Part shown: positions 26,980 to 34,832 of the stretch, piece by piece
Numbering within the stretch: position 1 is the stretch's first letter
How the letters are laid out: every line of letters starts with the position of its first letter
NCBI RefSeq assembly: GCF_002368195.1
Contig: NZ_AP018178.1
Location: 6,398,645-6,462,644, forward strand
Origin: Calothrix sp. NIES-2100
GTDB lineage: Bacteria > Cyanobacteriota > Cyanobacteriia > Cyanobacteriales > Nostocaceae
Direction of reading: 5' to 3'
DNA: 64,000 nucleotides
Notes under the pieces: model-generated
The model's database searches: none
Seen by the model: the letters and a program-made list of their open reading frames with translations, nothing else
Told to the model about the DNA's origin: nothing
Made by a program: the position numbers and the translations under genes

Positions 26980-27378
26980 TCAGGACTGATGACTCTGTGT
27001 AGGTGCTTGATGTAGAATCAGACGATTGCCATCAGGATCGTAAGCATAGATTTCTCTACCGTGGGAAGCAATTGTCATATTTCCGGGTGGGGGATAACCC
27101 AAGGATATCAGGTGAGCGATCGCCGCTTCCAGGTTACTCACCTCTAAACACAAACTTATCTTACTTTTAGCTGTAGTTTCAAATTCAGCCTCATGTGTGC
27201 TTTTGGGTTGAAAAATACCTAGCCGCAAACCCGAAAGCTGAAACTCAGCATACACCTTGGGCATCAGATTTGTGGGATTTTGTCCGAAAAACTGTGTATA
27301 GAAATTCACTAAAGTGTCAAAATTCACAGTTGCTAGAGTCACAAAAGCATCAGTATATTGAAAAATCATAACGGTCAT
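26980..27378 (-). CDS. VOC (glyoxalase/bleomycin-resistance fold) family protein
   Basis: 132 residues with the paired beta-alpha-beta-beta-beta units of the vicinal oxygen chelate fold: 'AFVTLATVNFDTLVNFYTQFFGQNP', 'YAEFQLSGLRLGIFQP', 'SLCLEVSNLEAAIAHLISLGY' and 'GREIYAYDPDGNRLILHQ'. The final Glu/Asp metal positions are only partly conserved, so the substrate cannot be predicted. The start is either 27378 or the Met three codons later. It lies in the same direction as rbgA, separated by heptamer repeats. Confidence 0.85.
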   Translation of the reverse strand: MTVMIFQYTDAFVTLATVNFDTLVNFYTQFFGQNPTNLMPKVYAEFQLSGLRLGIFQPKSTHEAEFETTAKSKISLCLEVSNLEAAIAHLISLGYPPPGNMTIASHGREIYAYDPDGNRLILHQAPTQSHQS

Positions 27379-27453
27379 GCCAATTCTGGATGAAGATGCG
27401 CTGATAGGGGACTTACAAGAAATAAATTACCCCTATTCCGTAGTGCGAGCATC

Positions 27454-27879
27454 TTGCTCGCTACTGATGAGGAAATTTATGCTTACTTTGAAGCATTAGA
27501 AACTAGCGATCGCTATCTAGACTTTGATAAGTACTGGCAGTCGCTTTACTTCGTATTCACAGGCGACTTCCCATATGACGCACACAAAACGAACAGTGAA
27601 ACTTGGCTTGACAAGATGTTTATGGGAGGAACAGCAACACATTGGGAAGCAACTTATGGAATGGTGCGTTATTTCACAGTAAGCGAGGTTCAAGAAATAG
27701 CTGAAGTGTTAAGTCATATCTGTTTCAATAACTTACAACAGCGTATTAATCAGCTATTGGCAGATCAAGAAAGCAGAGCTTATATGAAGCCACATTATCT
27801 CAATTTATATACTCGCTGCCGCCATTTTTTTACTAAAGCATCTCAAGAAGGCGATATTATACTTTTGTCATTTGACTAA
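27454..27879 (+). CDS. DUF1877 (YfbM-like) protein, probably 5'-truncated
   Basis: 141 residues. 'FDKYWQSLYFVFTGDFPYD', 'MGGTATHWEATYGMVRYFTVSEVQEIAEVL' and 'YTRCRHFFTKASQEGDIILLSFD' match the DUF1877/YfbM family. Family members normally start with about 20-25 further residues ('MGM-G' type). Here the frame begins with a TTG that lies inside a small palindrome 'gcgagcatcttgctcgc', and an in-frame stop lies 61 bases upstream. So the native N-terminus is probably lost and replaced by repeat sequence. It may still be translated from TTG 27454. Function unknown. Confidence 0.6.
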   Translation: MLATDEEIYAYFEALETSDRYLDFDKYWQSLYFVFTGDFPYDAHKTNSETWLDKMFMGGTATHWEATYGMVRYFTVSEVQEIAEVLSHICFNNLQQRINQLLADQESRAYMKPHYLNLYTRCRHFFTKASQEGDIILLSFD

Positions 27880-27954
27880 GTTTTTATGGCAAATTATAAG
27901 CTGCATGAAAATTCAGTTGAGTGAGTGTATTGCTGATAATTGAGAGCAAACTGT

Positions 27955-28884
27955 ATGCAAAAATTTGCCTTTTTGTGTTTAGCAATCTTCTTTACCCTTC
28001 TGTTGTGCTTATCCCTTAATGCTGCACAACCGCATCCTCGGCCTCCTCTATGGCAGGTATATCAACAGTCTCTTAAAAAAGCCAAATATGTTGACCTTAC
28101 CCATACAATTACTCCTACTATTCCTGTATGGTCAGGATTCAGTGCTTCTAAGTTTGAACCAACAATTAATCCTCAGACTCTTCAAGCATACAATTACAAA
28201 AAAGATGGCTTTGAAGCTACCCATTATGACCTATCTACCGATCAGTTAGGTACTCAGCTAGATCCACCGGCGCACTGGAACCCTGACTATCCCGCTATTG
28301 ACGAGTTACCTGCAACTTTTGCTGTACGTCCTTTAGTGGTGATTTCCATGCAAGACAAAGTAGCTCAAAACCCCAATTATCATCTCACGGTGAAGGACAT
28401 TCAGGCTTGGGAAAAGAGAAATGGTAAGATTCCCGAAGGCTCAGTTGTATTTGTGCGCTCTGATTGGTCTAAGGAATGGCCGAATCCAGAACTGGCTACT
28501 AGAACTAAGTTTCCTGGGGTGAGTCTTGATGCTCTCAAGTTCTTACATTTGCAACGCCATATCTTGTTTCATGGGCATGAACCCCTTGATACAGATAGTA
28601 CCCCAACTTTGGAAGGAGAAGCCTGGTTGTTGCAGAACGGATATACTCAAGCCGAAGGTGTGACAAATCTCGATCAAGTCCCGGAAACAGGCGCACTAGT
28701 GGCGATGGGTTATCCCAAATTTAAAGGTGGTTTGGGTGGCTATGCTCGCTATATTGCTATCTGTCCCCCCAACTGGTCATATGGTGTATCAGTAGGTCAA
28801 ATACCAGAATCTCCACTAAAGAAAGCAGATAAACCACTTTACTGGGATAAACAGCTTGGTGTTCGCGTGAGAAATAATTCATAA
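27955..28884 (+). CDS. Secreted metal-dependent hydrolase of the cyclase/kynurenine formamidase family
   Basis: 309 residues from the ATG at 27955; a TTG five codons earlier is less likely. A signal peptide is clear ('FAFLCLAIFFTLLLCLSLNAAQP'). The mature part has 'VDLTHTITPTIPVWSGF', 'STDQLGTQLDPPAHWNPDY' (the HxGTHxDxxxH-like metal motif in variant form, Gln-Leu-Asp and His visible), 'GSVVFVRSDWS', 'LFHGHEPLDTDSTPTLEGEAWLLQNGY' and 'LVAMGYPKFKGGLGG'. The family hydrolyses cyclic amides or formamides. The substrate here is unknown, and export points to a periplasmic role. Confidence 0.85.
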   Translation: MQKFAFLCLAIFFTLLLCLSLNAAQPHPRPPLWQVYQQSLKKAKYVDLTHTITPTIPVWSGFSASKFEPTINPQTLQAYNYKKDGFEATHYDLSTDQLGTQLDPPAHWNPDYPAIDELPATFAVRPLVVISMQDKVAQNPNYHLTVKDIQAWEKRNGKIPEGSVVFVRSDWSKEWPNPELATRTKFPGVSLDALKFLHLQRHILFHGHEPLDTDSTPTLEGEAWLLQNGYTQAEGVTNLDQVPETGALVAMGYPKFKGGLGGYARYIAICPPNWSYGVSVGQIPESPLKKADKPLYWDKQLGVRVRNNS

Positions 28885-28885
28885 T

Positions 28886-28928
28886 TTGTCATTTGTCATT
28901 TGTCATTTGTCATTTGTCATTTGTCATT
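28886..28928. repeat. Heptamer repeat 'tttgtca' x6
   Basis: Six nearly perfect 'tttgtca' units follow directly after the stop codon of the hydrolase. Confidence 0.9.
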
Positions 28929-29004
28929 AGATTTATTTTTGTGCTGACAACGAGGTAGAGGGGATGAGGGAGACAAACAATTCAAAATTCACACGAAATC
29001 TTTT

Positions 29005-29163
29005 TGTCCCATGACGGCAGTTCGCCCACAATAGACTCCTGCGTACCCGTCACTGCTTCCCCCATGACGGCAGTTGCTACAACGGAGGAGACCTCACGCC
29101 AGTTCGCTCAAGTCGGAAAACCCGCCCACGCGACTGGCTCCGCAACGCACTGCCTCCCCAATG
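29005..29163. repeat. Decayed dispersed repeat related to the one inside the NRPS gene
   Basis: Contains 'ccatgacggcagttcgccc' and 'ccatgacggcagttgctac' (two related half-units) and 'gcaacgcactgcctcc'. The string 'ttgctacaacgg' and the 'cgcaacgca-tg-ctcc' end match the 52-bp units at 55323-55472 with changes. No protein is supported here; the plus frame 29004-29192 is repeat-derived. Confidence 0.7.
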
Positions 29164-29198
29164 CCCAATTACAAATGACCAATGACCAATAAAAAAAA

Positions 29199-29227
29199 CC
29201 GACTGGCTGTATCGCTCTACCAGTCGG
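29199..29227 (-). terminator. Intrinsic terminator oriented on the minus strand
   Basis: 'ccgactgg' - 13-base loop - 'ccagtcgg' is followed, on the minus strand, by eight T. No minus-strand gene lies immediately upstream (29228-29533 is the lepB leader), so it may end a short minus-strand RNA. Confidence 0.6.
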
Positions 29228-29533
29228 CAAATAGCTAACTTTTCCAGAGAAGACAATTAAACGGAGAATGTTCTAAAACCTTGCCTTATAATTGCAAAAG
29301 TTAGGTAATGGTATTGTAATTACCTACTTACTATACCTAATATTTGCCTTGTATCGTACTTAACAGGCTATAGGTTATTCTCAGCGTTATTGCCTATAAT
29401 TGGTAGATGCGATAGCCCTATTATTAATACTTGTAAGGGTTATTGGTGAAAACCCAGCTTGATTACAAGTATACCTTGAGCGTCAAAATAATCAAGGTAT
29501 TTGTTCCACTTTTTTAACTGGCTGAAAAATTCT
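29228..29533. other. Intergenic leader of lepB
   Basis: About 300 A+T-rich bases with several partial inverted repeats ('ggtaatggtattgtaattacc' near 29312). It should contain the lepB promoter. It may also encode a small minus-strand RNA that ends at the 29199 hairpin. No tRNA fold is visible. Confidence 0.4.
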
Positions 29534-30106
29534 ATGGATGTTCACGAAAGTGATGTAAAAGATACTCCAGCGGCGTCAAAAATATGGCGTAGTTGGCAAG
29601 AAAATCTCATTCTGATTGCGATCGCTCTATGTTTGGCATTTGTGATCCGGACTTTTATTGCCGAACCCCGCTATATACCGTCTGATTCGATGTTACCCAC
29701 ATTACATACAGGCGATCGCCTGGTTGTGGAAAAAATCTCTTACCGGTTTCACGCTCCTAAAACTGGAGATATTATTGTTTTTCAGCCACCGGAAGAACTG
29801 CAACGTCGCGGATATCCTCAAGACCAAGCTTTTATTAAGCGCGTCATTGGTGAGCCGGGAGAGATAGTGAGCGTTGCCCGTGGTAAAGTTTACCTCAACG
29901 GTAAAGCTTTAGAAGAAGACTATATTGCGGAACCACCGAATAGTCCTTACCCAGCACACACAGTTCCAGAAGGCGAGTTTTTTGTTATGGGCGATAATCG
30001 TAACGATAGTAACGACTCTCGCTACTGGGGTTTTTTGCCGCAAAAATATGTTATTGGTCGAGCAACATTCCGCTTTTGGCCTCTTAACCGGATTGGGTTT
30101 ATTTAG
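29534..30106 (+). CDS. lepB: Signal peptidase I
   Basis: 190 residues from the ATG at 29534; an upstream TTG would add 11 residues. One N-terminal membrane helix ('NLILIAIALCLAFVIRTFI') anchors the protein. The catalytic Ser is in 'YIPSDSMLPTLHTGDRLVV' and the general-base Lys in 'FIKRVIGEPGE'. Boxes D and E are 'FFVMGDNRNDSNDSRYWG' and 'GRATFRFWPLNRIG'. It cleaves signal peptides of exported proteins at the outer face of the plasma or thylakoid membrane. Cyanobacteria usually carry two copies; which one this is cannot be told here. Confidence 0.97.
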   Translation: MDVHESDVKDTPAASKIWRSWQENLILIAIALCLAFVIRTFIAEPRYIPSDSMLPTLHTGDRLVVEKISYRFHAPKTGDIIVFQPPEELQRRGYPQDQAFIKRVIGEPGEIVSVARGKVYLNGKALEEDYIAEPPNSPYPAHTVPEGEFFVMGDNRNDSNDSRYWGFLPQKYVIGRATFRFWPLNRIGFI

Positions 30107-30122
30107 GCACACAAGGTAATGA

Positions 30123-30143
30123 AAAGGCAGAGTCTCTGCCTTT
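30123..30143 (+). terminator. Intrinsic terminator of lepB
   Basis: 'aaaggcaga' - gtc - 'tctgccttt' forms a 9-bp stem 16 bases after the lepB stop, followed by 'cttct'. The T tract is short, so efficiency is uncertain. Confidence 0.65.
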
Positions 30144-30315
30144 CTTCTATCAAAATAAGGGCTGTTAACTGTTGTACGAGCGGGTTCACAGATATCCTCA
30201 TTGATCGACAATGATCTAAATAACACTTCTTGAGTTTCTCAGTGCGGCGCGGTCAACTCCCAACAGCCCTGACGATTGATTGTGCAACTTAAAAGCAGAA
30301 TAGCTTAGTACTACT

Positions 30316-30447
30316 GTGTTGATTGGTGCAGGCGCACTCGCAGGTGTCCTTTTTGATGCCAGCACTCGTCAATTTGCACTCAATCAATGTTGGGAATTGC
30401 GCGTTGATCCCGGTGGTAAAGTGACAAAAACTAAAATTAATTGGTAA
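30316..30447 (+). pseudogene. Possible remnant or small ORF (43 codons)
   Basis: A GTG-initiated frame 'LIGAGALAGVLFDASTRQF' then 'ALNQCWELRVDPGGKVTKTKINW' has protein-like composition and lies 75 bases before the PoNi-type immunity gene. It lacks a convincing ribosome-binding site and a stop lies 15 bases upstream (30301). It could be the tail of a lost gene. The surrounding stretch 30144-30522 shows nothing else. Confidence 0.35.
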
Positions 30448-30522
30448 CAATAATGGTAAATTTGGTTAAATTTATCCCGTGGAAAATAATTATAATTCAC
30501 TTTTCTCTGAGGATTGGGTAAC

Positions 30523-31254
30523 ATGCAAGAGCAAAAATTAACAAAGCGGGAAACCTTTAAAGAGCAAGCTTATTTTGACGAGCAGGTTCGTTACAATACG
30601 GAGATGCTGAAAAAATTTAATGACGTAATTGAGAACCCCGATACAGGATTAGAACATCGGACAAATCTGCGTCATACCGTCTTCCGACGACAGCTTGAAC
30701 AGCTGATTACTCGCTATTCTCGTGGTGAAAAAATTGAGTCTTTAAAAGAGTCATTTCCACAGATTGTTGATGCCTTAATTGCCTATCATGAAGAACCCGG
30801 TCACGCAGTTTATAATTTTAAATATTTTGATGCATATATATACGCTTTGTGGTTAGTTTCTTTGGCTATCCTATTGGATATAGACGATGACTATTTTAAT
30901 AAACTAATTAGAGAACTGAATAATAATCGACGAGATGCGATGTATGAAAGTCTTGTAGCTTTACGTGTATCAGGCCGTTCAGAAAATTCCGAAATTCTTT
31001 ACCCTAAACCTTATAATTTACTTTTTGATGCTTTAAATTCTACAGGAACAGAGCAAATAAACCTAATCAAGAAGTTTTTAACACAATACTATAAAGGTAT
31101 GAAAAAAGCCTATTGGTATGATTCTCATTTGGGAGAAGATGCTGGCTTTTTTGGTTATTGGTGTTTTGAATTAGCTGCCTTTGTGAAAATGCTAAAAATA
31201 GATGACAGTAGTTTCTATGAAAACATCTTTTATCCTCGAGATTTAGCTAGATAA
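30523..31254 (+). CDS. PoNi-type (DUF1910/DUF1911) immunity protein
   Basis: 243 residues from the ATG at 30523; a TTG three codons upstream is less likely. The N-terminal segment 'KRETFKEQAYFDEQVRYNTEMLKKFNDVI' and the C-terminal 'YWYDSHLGEDAGFFGYWCFELAAFVKMLKIDDSSFYENIFYPRDLA' match the DUF1910/DUF1911 pair. That pair forms the immunity proteins for PoNe DNase toxins of polymorphic and type VI effectors. No PoNe toxin, Rhs or secretion gene is nearby, so this is an orphan immunity gene. It could protect against toxins of neighbours or be a leftover. Confidence 0.82.
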   Translation: MQEQKLTKRETFKEQAYFDEQVRYNTEMLKKFNDVIENPDTGLEHRTNLRHTVFRRQLEQLITRYSRGEKIESLKESFPQIVDALIAYHEEPGHAVYNFKYFDAYIYALWLVSLAILLDIDDDYFNKLIRELNNNRRDAMYESLVALRVSGRSENSEILYPKPYNLLFDALNSTGTEQINLIKKFLTQYYKGMKKAYWYDSHLGEDAGFFGYWCFELAAFVKMLKIDDSSFYENIFYPRDLAR

Positions 31255-31291
31255 TCATGCTAGGGGCTAGGGGCTAGCCCCTATACACAAC

Positions 31292-33172
31292 TTAAGTTCC
31301 TAACATTTGTAATTGATGTAATGTAGCATACATTCCCCCTTGTTGCAATAAATCCTCATGGCTTCCTTGTTCAATGAGTTCGCCTCGTTTTAAAACAAAA
31401 ATTCGATTGACGTTGCGAATTGTGGATAATCGGTGAGCGATAATAATCGCGGTGCGTCCTACCAAAAGCTGGTTTAAGGCTTCCTGAATTAAAGCTTCTG
31501 TGCCTACATCTAAGCTAGCTGTTGCTTCATCTAATACTAAAATTTGCGGATTGCGAATAGCAGCGCGAGCAAAGGCTAAAAGTTGCTTTTGTCCGCTAGA
31601 AATATTTGTACCTCTTTCTCTTAGTTGAGTATCATATCCTTGGGGTAATAGTTCAATAAACTGATCGATATTAGTTTGTTGTGCTGCTTGTTGGATTTCT
31701 TCAAAGCTGTAGTTATCGCCTAGGGTGATGTTGCTTTTAACATCACCAGCAAATAAAAATCCCTCTTGTAAAATTACTGCTAAATAACGTCGTAATTCTG
31801 CTTGAGGTAAGTCGCGAATATCTATACCATCAACAAGAATGCGTCCTTGGGTGGGTTCATAAAGACGGCACAAAAGACGAATAATTGAACTTTTACCTGC
31901 ACCTGTAGGGCCCACTAATGCGATTTTTTCCCCTGGATGAATAGTGAAATTTAAGTCTTTAATCACATAATCATCGTCCTTGTAGGCAAACCAGACATGT
32001 TCAAACCGGATTTCGCCTAATTCAGGTGAGGGGTTAGCATCGGGAGATTCGAGATTAGCAACTACCTCGTCTATGTAGCCAAATTTTGCATCATAAATGG
32101 AGATGCGAGAATTATAGCGATCGCGAATTTCTATTGGTTCATCTAAAATGTTGGTTACTCGTTCAATAGCGGTAAAACCCGCTTGAATTACAGTGAATTT
32201 TTCCGCAAAATTCCGCAAAGGGTCGAATAATTGTTGAGCATATAAAACAAATGATGCTAAAATCCCAAAAGTAATACTTTTGCCCAGTAACAACCAACCA
32301 CCTACTACCAGAACTCCCGCGATCGCTACTAAGCTAATCCACTCTAAAATAGCTGAAACTGCTGAATCATAAAAGATAGTTTTATCTATTTGCTGCTTGT
32401 AACGTTCGTTGGTAGTGCGAAACAGTTCAGAATTGAATTTTTCTCGCCGGAATAACTGTACGACATTAATACCAACAATATTTTCCTGTAGCTGAGAATT
32501 TAGCACCGAAAGTTCTTCTCGTGCTTTGTAATTTGCTTGGCGATACTGTTTTTGCAAGTAAACAATTATCAAGCTAATTGGCAAAAGTATCACCAACAAC
32601 AAAGATGCAAGTTCCCATTGCAGAGAAAACATCAAACCAATAATCACCAGCATGGAAAATAAATCTGAGACAATGCCTACTGCCCCAGTAGAAAAAACAT
32701 CTCCCAAGGCTTCCACGTCGCTGGTGAGTCTGGTAATTAATTTACCAACAGGTGTCCGGTCAAAAAAACGCACAGATAAAGATGTTACATGATGAAATAA
32801 GTCTTCACGAATCTCCGCTGTGATTTGTTGTCCTAGCTTTTGTACGAGATAACCTTGAAAACCTGTAAATAGCAGTCTGATCGTAATAGATATCAGTAAT
32901 AAACCTTCTAGAATATTTAGCCCTTGCAACAAAGGACGATTTCTCAGAAACTCATAAACGCTGGGTTCCTTACGAATTAGAGAGATTGCCTGTCCAATTA
33001 ATAGTGGTTGTACCGCATTAGCTATGGCAATGGGTACAAGTAATAACATTGACAGCGCTAGCAATTTTCCACTACGACGGGCATAAGGTACTAAGCGCAA
33101 AAATAACCGCCAGTCATTTTCACGCCGACGGTATTGTGTGTAAGATTTTTTCAGGGATGGGTAGCTGCTCAT
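31292..33172 (-). CDS. ABC exporter, MsbA/multidrug type (fused permease-ATPase)
   Basis: 626 residues. The six-helix exporter membrane domain (about 30-345, with the type I ABC exporter segment 'FFDRTPVGKLITRLTSDVEALGDVFSTG') is followed by the ATPase: Walker A 'LVGPTGAGKSSIIRLL', Q-loop 'VILQEGFLFAGDV', signature 'NISSGQKQLLAFARA', Walker B 'QILVLDEATASLD' and the H-loop 'IIAHRLST'. It would work as a homodimer or with a partner to export lipids or hydrophobic compounds. It stands alone on its strand and the substrate is unknown. It is not obviously part of the peptide clusters further right. Confidence 0.94.
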   Translation of the reverse strand: MSSYPSLKKSYTQYRRRENDWRLFLRLVPYARRSGKLLALSMLLLVPIAIANAVQPLLIGQAISLIRKEPSVYEFLRNRPLLQGLNILEGLLLISITIRLLFTGFQGYLVQKLGQQITAEIREDLFHHVTSLSVRFFDRTPVGKLITRLTSDVEALGDVFSTGAVGIVSDLFSMLVIIGLMFSLQWELASLLLVILLPISLIIVYLQKQYRQANYKAREELSVLNSQLQENIVGINVVQLFRREKFNSELFRTTNERYKQQIDKTIFYDSAVSAILEWISLVAIAGVLVVGGWLLLGKSITFGILASFVLYAQQLFDPLRNFAEKFTVIQAGFTAIERVTNILDEPIEIRDRYNSRISIYDAKFGYIDEVVANLESPDANPSPELGEIRFEHVWFAYKDDDYVIKDLNFTIHPGEKIALVGPTGAGKSSIIRLLCRLYEPTQGRILVDGIDIRDLPQAELRRYLAVILQEGFLFAGDVKSNITLGDNYSFEEIQQAAQQTNIDQFIELLPQGYDTQLRERGTNISSGQKQLLAFARAAIRNPQILVLDEATASLDVGTEALIQEALNQLLVGRTAIIIAHRLSTIRNVNRIFVLKRGELIEQGSHEDLLQQGGMYATLHQLQMLGT

Positions 33173-33231
33173 AGTACAAGCATTATAGTGAACTACCTAC
33201 GCACATTGCTACCTACCTAAAGGGGAATTGT

Positions 33232-33262
33232 CATTGGGCATTGGGCATTGGGCATTGGGCAT
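33232..33262. repeat. Short tandem repeat 'gggcatt'
   Basis: Four 'gggcatt' heptamers (33236-33262), followed by C-rich 'cccctcatccccc' units to about 33317, lie in the gap between the methyltransferase and the ABC exporter. Confidence 0.85.
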
Positions 33263-33334
33263 GGGTAAGAAAACTCCCCACACTTCCCTCATCCCCCTCT
33301 GCCCCTCATCCCCCTTCAATGGGGAAACGCTATT

Positions 33335-34054
33335 TCAAAACTGCACCTTATATAAGTTAAATAATTCTCCAGATTGTCGCGCCAGAATCTTAGCGCCAGT
33401 GGCTTTAATTGTTTTTTCCCACTCAGCTAGAGATTCGAGAAATACTTCCGCACCCAAATAAGTTTCCAGAACAGCCCAATCTTCTGCTAAGGGTTGTTCG
33501 GGGTTGAGGATATCAAACACAAACTGTCCACCGGGTTTGAGGACTCGTTTGACTTCCAGCAATACAGCATTCCAATATTCCAGAGAAAAATAGCAACTAA
33601 ATCCTGTGGCGATCGCCAAATCAAACTGATCTGCGGCATACTTTAACTGATGGGCTGCGCCTAACTCCACTCCTTTGAATAGCTTGGAGTTCAACTGGGA
33701 ACCACGAGAATTGAGGGTATCCTTAGCTATGATGCTGATTTCTTGACCGTAAAAGTATGCTTGCCAATCACGCCAAGGATAAATTAAGAAGCTGACACCA
33801 CAGCCAATATCTAAACAGTGTTGATTCTTTTGCGGTTTGCCAATTTCCCAGAAGCAAGAAGCAATTCTACCTGGTAAGGTACCGGTAATCCAATCTCGAT
33901 AGATTGGCATTTCCTGTACTTCTGTCGGTAAGTCGAAGGGTTGATTTTGATATTGCTTGTTAAACCTAAATGCAACTTGGGCTATTCTTTCTTGCCATTT
34001 TTCTGAGTTATGGCTAGGGATGTTGTAAGGCGTTTGGGAAGGATTTTTAGACAT
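33335..34054 (-). CDS. Class I SAM-dependent methyltransferase
   Basis: 239 residues. The SAM-binding motif I is 'QHCLDIGCGVSFLIYPW', then 'FYGQEISIIAKDTLNSRG' (acidic ribose contact region), motif II-like 'FDLAIATGFSCYFSLEYWNAVLLEVKRVLKPGGQFVFDILNP'. The order fits the methyltransferase 11/25 group. The substrate is unknown. The N-terminal 60 residues with 'RIAQVAFRFNKQYQNQPFDLPTEVQEMPIYRDWITGTLP' are not diagnostic. It is separate from the downstream exporter by short repeats. Confidence 0.85.
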   Translation of the reverse strand: MSKNPSQTPYNIPSHNSEKWQERIAQVAFRFNKQYQNQPFDLPTEVQEMPIYRDWITGTLPGRIASCFWEIGKPQKNQHCLDIGCGVSFLIYPWRDWQAYFYGQEISIIAKDTLNSRGSQLNSKLFKGVELGAAHQLKYAADQFDLAIATGFSCYFSLEYWNAVLLEVKRVLKPGGQFVFDILNPEQPLAEDWAVLETYLGAEVFLESLAEWEKTIKATGAKILARQSGELFNLYKVQF

Positions 34055-34441
34055 TAAGGCTGTAATAATTTTTCAGGACTTTAGTTAAGTTCTAGTTTAG
34101 ACAAAGTATTAGCAGTTCGTAATCAGGACGCTTGCAAGAGGTGAAAAATAGTAATAACTCTTGAAGTATCTTCAAGGATTTGACCTCAGTGGAGGGATTT
34201 TCAGAGAAAATGACTTGAACAAACTTGCTAAGTGAATGCACGGAATTGATTAGCGAAATTGGAGGTAGAAATTCAGCAGGGAATGGAGAAATTGGAAGTA
34301 TTGTCAGTAGACCTAAAAGTTCTGCGATCGCGAACAGAGCGATACCTGTAAAACTGACTGTTGTCAAAAAAACCGTATTATTAAATACATTTTTTAGAAA
34401 ACTCCTTGAGCAGCCATCAATAAACAAAACTAATTAATCAC
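34055..34441. other. Stretch with two overlapping, undecided reading frames
   Basis: A minus-strand frame (34092-34427, 111 residues, one hydrophobic segment 'TVSFTGIALFAIAELLGLLTI') and a plus-strand frame (34225-34437) cover the same DNA. Neither has a family signal or a ribosome-binding site I trust. The minus frame would follow the fragment at 34442 in the same direction. Confidence 0.3.
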
Positions 34442-34765
34442 CTAAAAAGTTAAGGGTAACGCGCCCACCAAAACATAGTTATGGATCTGTAGTATGCAAT
34501 TTTTGTAAAGTATGGAGGTAAAGAAGCAAAATTGAGGATTATTTAGTTTTAACCAATATTGTGCTGAGCACTCATCTTCATTAACTGGCGTAATTGTATA
34601 AAAGACATTGAAACGATGATCTCCTGGCCCGAGTTTAAAGTATGCCACTAGTGGACGGAAGATGCGGTAATCGTAAGTGTTGAAAATCAGTGGTGCTTCT
34701 TGAGGATTAGTTGAATTAAAATCTAGTTCCCATAAACCACATTTAAAACTAATCCCATCACTCAA
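34442..34765 (-). pseudogene. Gene fragment, perhaps of a Rieske-type oxygenase
   Basis: A 107-residue frame from a TTG. The same frame continues upstream to a stop near 34810 without any ATG ('RNRSFAYYGLESLSDGISF'). 'YFKLGPGDHRFNVFYTITPVNEDECSAQYWLKLN' resembles the C-terminal catalytic domain of Rieske ring-hydroxylating oxygenases, where such 'xTITPVDEx' strands occur. The last 30 residues look unrelated, as after a frameshift. So it reads like a piece lacking the Rieske cluster. The family call is tentative. Confidence 0.35.
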
Positions 34766-34832
34766 AGACTCTAATCCATAGTAAGCAAAACTTCTATTTC
34801 TATATCAGAATGCTTCATATTATTTATTAGCT

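Noticed and set aside
29004..29192. 62-residue plus-strand frame after the hydrolase gene
   Set aside because: It covers a decayed dispersed repeat and ends in heptamer repeats, with no protein-like features.
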